DNA of 5,130 bases, taken from the NCBI GenBank assembly GCA_019594195.1, contig JAFDTP010000111.1, positions 1 through 5,130 on the forward strand, in the 5' to 3' direction. How positions within the stretch are numbered: the first letter of the stretch is position 1; every line of letters begins with the position of its first letter. A program made the translations under genes and the position numbers. Positions 1 through 5,130 of this stretch are shown piece after piece. The notes beneath the pieces were generated by a model. The model did no database searches. It was not told where the DNA came from and saw nothing but the letters and a program-made list of their open reading frames with translations. Source of the DNA: Thermoplasmata archaeon (GTDB lineage: Archaea > Thermoplasmatota > Thermoplasmata > Halarchaeoplasmatales > Halarchaeoplasmataceae).

Positions 1-149
1 CTGGATGATAACAAATCTTAGAGCGGTAAGTAAAACCCTAGGACAATTGATCGGAGGGTTTTCAAGCCTGTGGACCATAGATTGAACAGAATCCGCGTGC
101 ATCGTACTGTATGTTACGTGACCGGTAGCCATAGCCTGAAAGCGATGAG

Positions 150-425
150 TTGATAACCAACACTGTTTTTGAATGGGATCGAGCCAGTGACAGCTACAAT
201 TGGAAAGGTCACAGTTACAATTTTGACGAGATCATGACCGCAAAGAATTGGACTCAAGAAGAGATGGATGAGGAATTCGCAAACAGGGTCGAAGTGGTAG
301 AGTATATGGTCGATGAAGATATGGTGCACTTCAAAGACATATCGAAGATAGTCACCTCATATTATAAAGAACCTGAAGAGACTCTAGCTAAGATAAGAGA
401 AAGGAGGGACGAAGAAGATGTCTAG
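150..425 (+). CDS. Stand-alone C-terminal domain of an archaeal type IV pilus/secretion ATPase (truncated paralogue)
   Basis: Encodes about 91 residues from a TTG start. It aligns without gaps to the last ~95 residues of the full ATPase at 2378-4039. Shared blocks are ELITN, a W followed by DSYN, GHSY, KNWTQ-EM, a KD pair and SYY, about 36 identities in 95 by hand count. This segment follows the RecA-like motor in archaeal TadA/FlaI-type ATPases. No Walker A, Walker B or His box is present, so it cannot hydrolyse ATP. The similarity extends upstream of TTG to codon 135 (PESDELITN against PDTEELITN), where in-frame stops at 126-128 and 132-134 interrupt it. TTG 150 has no convincing ribosome binding site; ATG 234 is an alternative start. 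The gene overlaps the next one by 8 bases and contains that gene's Shine-Dalgarno site. It may be a small domain protein, or a pseudogene remnant kept for translational coupling. The family assignment is firm; its status as a functional gene is not. Confidence 0.6.
   Translation: MITNTVFEWDRASDSYNWKGHSYNFDEIMTAKNWTQEEMDEEFANRVEVVEYMVDEDMVHFKDISKIVTSYYKEPEETLAKIRERRDEEDV
403..408 (+). promoter_or_regulatory. Strong Shine-Dalgarno site for the first platform-protein gene
   Basis: GGAGGG lies 9 bases before ATG 418 and is the best match to the archaeal 16S anti-Shine-Dalgarno sequence among the starts in the window. It sits inside the last codons of the small upstream ORF, so this gene can be translated whether or not that ORF is, and the 8-base overlap suggests coupling. 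Confidence 0.75.
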
Positions 426-1437
426 GTTGAAGGATGCATTCAGCGGTTTTGAATTCAAAGATAGTTCATTTCTATCTTCTAAGAGGGCAGAATCTGGTGA
501 GGAGATAGAAAGATACGGTCCTCACGTGAAGAGACTACCAGAAGACACCGTCCCTGAGTATCTGACTTTAACCAGCTATCAAAAGTTCTGCTGGAAGACG
601 ATGGGACCTATAGTTGAGAAAAAAGATGTCGAAGACCAAGAACTAGAGTTGAACTTGGTCCAGGCGCATATGAATACTAGGGTAGAGGAGTATATAGCTT
701 ATGTTTGGATGAGCACCATTTTAGCGGCTATAGGAGGTCTTTTAGGTGCTATATTCATGGGCTTGATATTACCACCTATCCTTGGCCCACTGGGATACAT
801 TTTGTCTGTTGCAACTGCAGTTATGACCCCTGTCATGGTATACATCGGATTAAAGGTGAAACCATCTGCTAAGGCTAATAGTCGGGGTAAAAAGATAGAT
901 GATAAGCTAGCTGATGCCATGAGTTTTATCGCTTCTATGGCTTCAGCCAATATAAACATAGATATGATATTTCAGGAACTGGCCAAGCAGCCTCTCTACG
1001 GAGAAGTCAGCGAAGAAGCTAAATGGATAACTAGAGACACTGAGATACTCGGTATGGATATATTGAATGCTCTGGATAGGGCTTCGGATAGATCACCTTC
1101 GGATAACTTCAGAGAATTCCTCCAGGGCGTGGTCACGACATCGACTTCAGGAGGTCAATTGAAGCCGTATTTTAAAAGTAAATTGGAGGAATATCAGGAA
1201 GAACGTAAACTTCAGGTTCAGCAGAACATGGAAACTCTGGGTATGTTGGCGGAATCTTTCGTTACAGTTGTTGTTGCTTTCCCTCTATTTCTTGTAGTTA
1301 TAATGGCTATCATGTCGATCATGGAAGGATTGGGTGCGGGCAACGTTATCCCGTTCCTTTACGCCGTGGTCGGTCTCATGATACCTGGATCCCAAGCCGG
1401 ATTCATATTCATAATATGGCTAGTAAATCAGGATTGA
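418..1437 (+). CDS. Type IV pilus/secretion platform membrane protein, FlaJ/TadB-TadC (T2SF) family, first of two
   Basis: Polytopic inner-membrane platform protein that, by family, couples the cytoplasmic ATPase to filament assembly or secretion. The 339 residues begin with a charged cytoplasmic region of about 90 residues. Two predicted membrane segments follow (about 95-118 and 122-144, with a PPILGP turn between). Next is a cytoplasmic T2SF domain from about residue 158, with the helical stretch after KKIDDKLADAMSF and the family-like SGGQL followed by a charged helix near residues 240-265. Two more membrane segments close the protein (about 281-302 and 310-336). ATG 418 is chosen for its strong GGAGGG site. 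The gene overlaps the upstream ORF by 8 bases and ends in tandem TGA TGA stops, 7 bases before the next gene. With the following paralogue it forms a two-component platform, as in Tad and Epd-like systems. The family call is secure; the substrate is inferred from context. Confidence 0.92.
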   Translation: MSRLKDAFSGFEFKDSSFLSSKRAESGEEIERYGPHVKRLPEDTVPEYLTLTSYQKFCWKTMGPIVEKKDVEDQELELNLVQAHMNTRVEEYIAYVWMSTILAAIGGLLGAIFMGLILPPILGPLGYILSVATAVMTPVMVYIGLKVKPSAKANSRGKKIDDKLADAMSFIASMASANINIDMIFQELAKQPLYGEVSEEAKWITRDTEILGMDILNALDRASDRSPSDNFREFLQGVVTTSTSGGQLKPYFKSKLEEYQEERKLQVQQNMETLGMLAESFVTVVVAFPLFLVVIMAIMSIMEGLGAGNVIPFLYAVVGLMIPGSQAGFIFIIWLVNQD

Positions 1438-1444
1438 TGATAAT

Positions 1445-2368
1445 ATGGCAAAAGGAGAAAGAAAAAGTCCGATGGAAAAAGTTCTCTCCCTTGGGTATGC
1501 GAAAGAGATCTTGATAGCTTCAGTCATAGGAGCTGCTATAGTAGGATTCATCGCGGTTCTGGGCATCTTAGGTGTTGGATGGGTTCCGCTGCAGCCTCTC
1601 GATTGGGCGATGATAGCCGCGATGGTTCTTTTCGGTCCGTTCGGCTTCTATGTGAGCCATAAACAAAAACAGATAGAACAGATAGAGAGAAGATTACCAG
1701 ACTTTCTCAGAGATGTGTCAGAGGCAGGTAGATTCGGTATGACTCTATCCGATGCTATAGTGGTTTCAGCTAGAGGTAGATACGGTAAGTTGACACCTGA
1801 AATCAAGAAGATGGCCGCTCAGATAAAGTGGGGGGTCCCTGCTAATAAAGCCCTAAGATTGTTTTCTGAGAGAGTTGATACTGATCTAGTAAACAGAGTA
1901 GTTGCGATAATCACCAAAGCTAACGAGGCAGGAGGTAATGTAGCCGACGTTTTGAACATGGTTTCCCAGGATGCTAAAGAGGTGCACAGCTCCGAGGACG
2001 AACAGAAGATAGCGATGACCTCTTATTTAGCGGTAATATACATTTCTTTTGCGGTTTTCATCGTTGTCGTGATAATACTGAACACCCAGTTTTTGGCTCA
2101 GATGGAACAGGCAGGAGCTCAACTCGAAACAGGCGCCGAAGAAGCTGCTGAAGGTGCAGGAGTGGCAGACATAGATGTTGAGAGCATACCAGTTATCCGT
2201 TACATATTTGCACTTGCTGTTTTCGCACATGCTGTCGGGGACGGACTGGTCGCGGGTGTCCTACAAACCGGTAAGCTGACGAACGGTATGAAACATAGTT
2301 TCATATTGCTGTTGATCGGCTTTTTGAGTCTTAGGATATTGTTCGGCGGATTAGGCTTATTATTGTGA
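1445..2368 (+). CDS. Type IV pilus/secretion platform membrane protein, FlaJ/TadC (T2SF) family, second of two
   Basis: Second inner-membrane platform protein, 307 residues and clearly divergent from the first. Predicted membrane segments lie at about 22-45 and 52-70. A cytoplasmic T2SF domain follows at about 84-192, starting ERRLPDFLRDVSEAGRFGMTL and containing KANEAGGNVADVL. A membrane segment at about 193-214 leads to an external Ala/Glu-rich loop (about 218-245). The last two segments (about 250-272 and 283-306) flank GDGLVAGV-TGKL-GMKHS, a motif I associate with archaeal TadC/FlaJ-like proteins. ATG 1445 follows the first platform gene's tandem stops; TGATGA just upstream is a weak partial match to the AGGTGAT-type ribosome binding site. 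Tight spacing suggests co-translation and a 1:1 partnership with the first protein. The family is clear from the fold pattern and position. Whether the complex drives pilus extension, retraction or secretion cannot be read from the sequence. Confidence 0.92.
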   Translation: MAKGERKSPMEKVLSLGYAKEILIASVIGAAIVGFIAVLGILGVGWVPLQPLDWAMIAAMVLFGPFGFYVSHKQKQIEQIERRLPDFLRDVSEAGRFGMTLSDAIVVSARGRYGKLTPEIKKMAAQIKWGVPANKALRLFSERVDTDLVNRVVAIITKANEAGGNVADVLNMVSQDAKEVHSSEDEQKIAMTSYLAVIYISFAVFIVVVIILNTQFLAQMEQAGAQLETGAEEAAEGAGVADIDVESIPVIRYIFALAVFAHAVGDGLVAGVLQTGKLTNGMKHSFILLLIGFLSLRILFGGLGLLL

Positions 2369-2374
2369 GTGATA
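2369..2374 (+). promoter_or_regulatory. Probable ribosome binding site that decides the ATPase start
   Basis: GTGAGTGAT at 2365-2373 partly matches the AGGTGAT type and stands 4 bases before ATG 2378. The same arrangement (GTGAT, a few A/T bases, then ATG) precedes the pilin-like gene at 4056. An in-frame GTG at 2369 could extend the protein by three residues, but it lies inside this signal and has no site of its own. ATG 2378 is therefore preferred; ATG 2384 is also possible. Confidence 0.45.
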
Positions 2375-2377
2375 AAG

Positions 2378-4039
2378 ATGGCTATGAGCATAGGAGAAAA
2401 ATTGAAAAATGCGGTATCTACCGCAGATGAAGGTCCAAAGAAGGTCAAATTACCCTCTAGCGAGGAAACAAGTTCTGAATATTCTGAGGAGATAACACCA
2501 ATACCCAAAATAGCGGAGGAAAACGTCAAGGAGATCGAGACCAATGTGGTAGAGGAACCATATACCTATGTAAGGATCAAGTATGATAATACTTCTAACG
2601 AATATATATACGAGGTCATCGAACCCCCTCTAACAGAGGATGAGGAAGAAGTATTGGAGATAGCGAAGGACCGTCTTATAGATAGAGTCGAACTTATTGA
2701 TCTAGAGACCAACGAAGAAAAGAGAGAATACTTGGAACACAAGGTCAAAAACATATTGAGCGATCTCGACTTGAAATTGAAACCGAGTTCAAGAGAAAGA
2801 GTGATGTATTACGTTAGGCGTGACTTTCTAGGCTTTGGGCCTATCGATGTGATGATGAAAGACGCTGATCCGGAGGATATCTCCTGTGACGGTGTAGGCA
2901 TACCCATATATGTATTTCACAGAAAGTATGGATCGATGAAATCTAATGTCAAATTCGATAGTGCTGATGAATTGGACAATTATGTAATATGGTTGGCTCA
3001 AAGGAGTGGGAAGCACATATCGGTTGCGGATCCTATGTTGGATGCGACCATGCCAGATGGATCTCGTCTTCAGGAAACTCTCGGTACACACATCACTCAG
3101 AAGGGCTCTTCATTCACTATCAGGCGTTTCGAGGAGGAGCCTTACACCCCTATAAATCTTATAAAATTCAAAACTTTCAATCCAGAGATGATGGCCTATG
3201 CGTGGATAGCCATAGAAAATGGGCAGTCTATGCTGATCTGTGGAGGTACAGCTTCGGGTAAAACTACCACCTTGAACGCCATCCTACTATTCATACCGCC
3301 TCAAGATAAGATCGTTAGTATAGAGGACACTCGTGAGTTGAACCTCCCTCATGAAAATTGGGTTCCTCTGCTGACCAGGAGTGGTTTCGGTGAGAGAGAC
3401 GAAGATACTGGTAAAAAGGCAGGAGAGATCGACATGTATCAACTCCTCCAGGCTGCTTTGAGACAGCGTCCACAATACATGATGGTCGGTGAGGTAAGAG
3501 GAGAGGAAGCTTACGTCGTTTTCCAGGCTATGGCTACGGGTAAGAGTGCGTATACAACATTCCACTCTGAGGACGTTCAGACCATGGTCAATAGGATGGA
3601 AAACGATCCGATAAATCTACCAAGGGCTCTAGTCGGCGCATTGGATATAGTCATGATGCAGGCAAAGGTCAAAGTAGGCACAAAGATGGTCAGAAGGATC
3701 AAGAACATCACCGAGATCGTGGGAGTGGATCCAGATACTGAAGAGCTTATCACGAATAAAGCTTACAATTGGAATCCTGCTGATGACTCTTATAATTATA
3801 GCGGTCATAGTTATATCTACGAAAAGGTTGCCCAATCAAAAAATTGGACACAGAGAGAGATGGAGAAAGAAGTCAAAAGACGAAAGATGGTGTTGGACTA
3901 TCTAGAGAAACAAGAGATATTCAATTACAAGGACTTCGCCCATATGATATCTTCTTATTACAGAGATAAGCAAGCCGTGATGGAAGAGGTCAGGGAGAAG
4001 TTGGATGAAGATAAGAAGGAGAATTTCAGTTATGAATGA
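2378..4039 (+). CDS. Type IV pilus/type II secretion ATPase, VirB11/TadA(CpaF)/FlaI family
   Basis: Hexameric cytoplasmic motor that, by family, hydrolyses ATP to drive pilin polymerisation or secretion through the platform proteins. Numbering from ATG 2378 (553 residues; 556 if GTG 2369 is used). Residues 1-60 are acidic and low in complexity. An N-terminal domain follows, with FLGFGPID and DPEDISCDG near 150-170 and DATMPDGSRL and the FTIRRF stretch after it. All catalytic boxes are intact: Walker A GGTASGKTTT (about 289-298), Asp box SIEDTREL (about 314-321), Walker B MMVGEVRG (about 368-375) and His box TTFHSED (His 396). From about residue 452 comes the archaeal-type C-terminal extension (ELITN, DDSYNYSGHSY, KNWTQREM, SSYYRD). 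The small ORF at 150-425 is a second copy of this extension. The gene is adjacent to the second platform gene and 16 bases before the pilin-like gene. The family is certain; assembly versus secretion is inferred. Confidence 0.96.
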   Translation: MAMSIGEKLKNAVSTADEGPKKVKLPSSEETSSEYSEEITPIPKIAEENVKEIETNVVEEPYTYVRIKYDNTSNEYIYEVIEPPLTEDEEEVLEIAKDRLIDRVELIDLETNEEKREYLEHKVKNILSDLDLKLKPSSRERVMYYVRRDFLGFGPIDVMMKDADPEDISCDGVGIPIYVFHRKYGSMKSNVKFDSADELDNYVIWLAQRSGKHISVADPMLDATMPDGSRLQETLGTHITQKGSSFTIRRFEEEPYTPINLIKFKTFNPEMMAYAWIAIENGQSMLICGGTASGKTTTLNAILLFIPPQDKIVSIEDTRELNLPHENWVPLLTRSGFGERDEDTGKKAGEIDMYQLLQAALRQRPQYMMVGEVRGEEAYVVFQAMATGKSAYTTFHSEDVQTMVNRMENDPINLPRALVGALDIVMMQAKVKVGTKMVRRIKNITEIVGVDPDTEELITNKAYNWNPADDSYNYSGHSYIYEKVAQSKNWTQREMEKEVKRRKMVLDYLEKQEIFNYKDFAHMISSYYRDKQAVMEEVREKLDEDKKENFSYE

Positions 4040-4042
4040 ATC

Positions 4043-4050
4043 AAGGTGAT
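4043..4050 (+). promoter_or_regulatory. Shine-Dalgarno site of the pilin-like gene
   Basis: AAGGTGAT lies 5 bases before ATG 4056 and pairs well with the expected archaeal 16S 3' end. It falls in the 16-base gap after the ATPase stop and fixes the start of the pilin-like gene. Confidence 0.7.
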
Positions 4051-4055
4051 AATAA

Positions 4056-4922
4056 ATGTCTAGACTCAGAAGAAAGATGGATGAAAACGAAGAGGGGGTC
4101 GCTACTACAGTGGGAACTATAATGGCGTTACTGATATTTTTGAGTATACTTTCACTGATCACGCAGCAGTACGTCCCCGTATGGATGGAAGATAACGAGG
4201 CATATCACATGGAAGAGGTAAAAGGACAATTCGCCGATATAAAAGGTGGCGTTGACAGTTTGGTCATAAACGATATGACAGATTATCCTAGGTATTCCTC
4301 TGTAAACCTCGGTACCGAAGGTATACCTATGTTTGCCGGTTCCAGCCCCGGGAGATTGAATTTCAGCCCTAATTGGAATGAAACAGAAAATAAAGGGATG
4401 TCGATCGAGTTTATCGATACTGAAGATGATGAACTGGTCTCTTATACCAGTTCTGGCAACATATCCTATCATGCGGTTAACAGGGAATTTGAAGATCAGA
4501 GTTTGATCTACGAGCACGGTGCTATAATCCTACAGCAGAGCGACGGTGAGATTATGAGGGCACGCCCTCAGATCTCTGTGGAATATCTCGGAGAAGATGG
4601 TGATGGACAGGACAACTACGATATAAGCATGACGAAATTCCATCTGACTGGAACTTCCGAAAGTATAGGAGGCACGTCTAGAGTCGGTGTAACCACAGAA
4701 TTGATCGGCACTTTCAGTAATAGTTACTCAGGTGTAGAGGACCTTGACTGGGACTTAACAACTGCTTACCCAAGGGTCTGGAGTGATTACATAAATAATG
4801 AGACCGCCGCGGAAGCAGAAACTAATGGAACTGTGGTCGAGATATCACTGCCTGGAGATGACTACAATATAAATGAGTTGGAATTTAGGAGAGTAAGAGT
4901 GCAGGTAGACGTGGAAAGGTAA
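4056..4922 (+). CDS. Pilin-like, N-terminally anchored surface protein (putative substrate of the pilus/secretion machine)
   Basis: The 288-residue protein has a short basic N-terminus (MSRLRRKM), an acidic stretch DENEEG, then a hydrophobic helix at about 15-36 beginning VATTVGTIMALLIF. This layout resembles archaeal type IV pilin N-termini of the AVSPVVG kind. A prepilin-peptidase cut after Gly14 is possible, but the usual basic residue just before the cut is missing, so the helix may instead be an uncleaved anchor. QYVPVWMEDNEA follows the helix. The remaining ~245 residues are acidic, hydrophilic and probably beta-rich, as expected outside the cell. Four N-glycosylation sequons lie at about Asn108 (NET), Asn135 (NIS), Asn248 (NET) and Asn257 (NGT). 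The protein is larger than most major pilins, which fits a minor pilin, tip protein or adhesin. The link to the motor comes from gene order. Exact function is not recognised; that it is surface-exposed is fairly likely. Confidence 0.72.
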   Translation: MSRLRRKMDENEEGVATTVGTIMALLIFLSILSLITQQYVPVWMEDNEAYHMEEVKGQFADIKGGVDSLVINDMTDYPRYSSVNLGTEGIPMFAGSSPGRLNFSPNWNETENKGMSIEFIDTEDDELVSYTSSGNISYHAVNREFEDQSLIYEHGAIILQQSDGEIMRARPQISVEYLGEDGDGQDNYDISMTKFHLTGTSESIGGTSRVGVTTELIGTFSNSYSGVEDLDWDLTTAYPRVWSDYINNETAAEAETNGTVVEISLPGDDYNINELEFRRVRVQVDVER

Positions 4923-4930
4923 TACCGGTG

Positions 4931-4973
4931 GTTTACTCAAGCCCTGGTAAACACTTCTATTTTTTCTTTTTTC
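4931..4973 (+). terminator. Probable transcription terminator of the operon
   Basis: A 6-bp stem (GTTTAC at 4931-4936 with GTAAAC at 4947-4952, 10-base loop) begins 9 bases after the last stop codon. A T-rich tract with runs of six T follows at 4955-4973. Archaeal RNA polymerase can stop on T-rich tracts with little or no hairpin, so the tract is the stronger evidence and the stem is modest. Confidence 0.55.
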
Positions 4974-5013
4974 ATAGGAAGACGAAATCAAATTATAGGG
5001 AACTCGTAACTTC

Positions 5014-5116
5014 TTTTAGGAAAGGTCACTTTCCTAAGACCGTAGGAATTTAGCACAAATTCCTACTAAATAGGAATCTGAGATTCCTATGCCATGAGGA
5101 ATCTTTTGATTCCTCA
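5014..5116. repeat. Array of four tandem perfect hairpins with a shared AGGAA...TTCCT core
   Basis: Four inverted repeats stand almost back to back. Hairpin 1 (5016-5037) has a 9-bp stem TTAGGAAAG/CTTTCCTAA and a 4-base loop; a G-T and an A-T pair extend it to 5014-5039. Hairpin 2 (5042-5066) has a 10-bp stem GTAGGAATTT/AAATTCCTAC and a 5-base loop. Hairpin 3 (5070-5090) has a 9-bp stem ATAGGAATC/GATTCCTAT and a 3-base loop. Hairpin 4 (5095-5116) has a 9-bp stem TGAGGAATC/GATTCCTCA and a TTTT loop. The linkers are only 4, 3 and 4 bases. The AGGAA cores repeat every 26-28 bases, and stem ends and loops differ between units while every pair is kept. A further unpaired TAGGAA lies at 4975-4980. 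The array is outside any ORF, after the probable terminator, and may continue beyond the window. No long T-run follows the units, so ordinary terminators are unlikely. Function unknown: structured RNA, protein-binding palindromes or a mobile repeat are possible. Confidence 0.85.
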
Positions 5117-5130
5117 GTGTTTTGAACTAA

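Noticed and set aside
2..85. Open frame running in from the window edge, ending IGGFSSLWTID at TGA 83-85, possibly the end of an upstream gene
   Set aside because: Only 27 codons with no recognisable family; an open frame of this length is common by chance, and part of the region may be decayed ATPase sequence.
14..134. Positional match of NLRAV at 14 to NLPRALV of the ATPase, at nearly the same distance (121 against 117 bases) from the shared PES/PDT point
   Set aside because: Only scattered residues between the two points match and two stops interrupt the frame; suggestive of a remnant but too weak to annotate.
86..149. Promoter for the operon
   Set aside because: No AT-rich TATA-like box with a BRE is visible before the first ORF; the promoter probably lies upstream of the window.
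2027..2544. Open frames on the minus strand across the second platform gene and the ATPase start
   Set aside because: They lie antisense to clearly coding genes, show no family features and have biased low-complexity composition.
2989..3261. A 90-codon + strand frame inside the ATPase gene
   Set aside because: Out-of-frame shadow of the conserved ATPase core, which reads intact through the whole stretch.
4974..5130. CRISPR array
   Set aside because: Repeats are self-palindromic with 3-4-base linkers and no spacer-length unique sequence between them.

Overview
The window looks archaeal, most likely euryarchaeal and perhaps Thermoplasmatota-like. The main reasons are the VirB11/TadA/FlaI-type ATPase with the archaeal C-terminal extension, two FlaJ/TadC-type platform proteins, a surface protein whose N-terminus resembles an archaeal type IV pilin, AGA/AGG-dominated arginine codons with frequent ATA, and Shine-Dalgarno sites of the GGAGG or AGGTGAT type. 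The phylum is inferred from sequence style and the genus cannot be named.

Layout: positions 1-134 hold no gene I can support, only the open end of one frame and possible decayed ATPase sequence. Positions 150-425 encode a small protein that is a stand-alone version of the last ~95 residues of the ATPase encoded further downstream. It overlaps by 8 bases the first platform-protein gene (418-1437). A second, different platform-protein gene follows (1445-2368), then the full-length secretion/pilus ATPase (2378-4039) and a single-pass, pilin-like surface protein (4056-4922). All lie on the + strand with gaps of 7 to 16 bases, so they probably form one transcript. A weak hairpin with a T-rich tract follows the last gene (4931-4973). 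The window ends in a run of four perfect short hairpins sharing the core AGGAA...TTCCT (5014-5116).

Together the genes encode the inner-membrane motor of a type IV filament or secretion machine. The cytoplasmic ATPase drives two paired platform proteins, as in the Tad pilus and the related archaeal Epd-like pili, and the pilin-like protein is the probable substrate or an envelope-anchored partner. No prepilin peptidase and no second pilin are present here.

Two things stand out. One is the orphan ATPase C-terminal domain sitting where a full ATPase gene would be expected, with frame-broken similarity just upstream. The other is the 26-28-base periodic hairpin array at the right end, whose stems vary in sequence while staying perfectly paired and whose neighbouring arms can also pair with each other.
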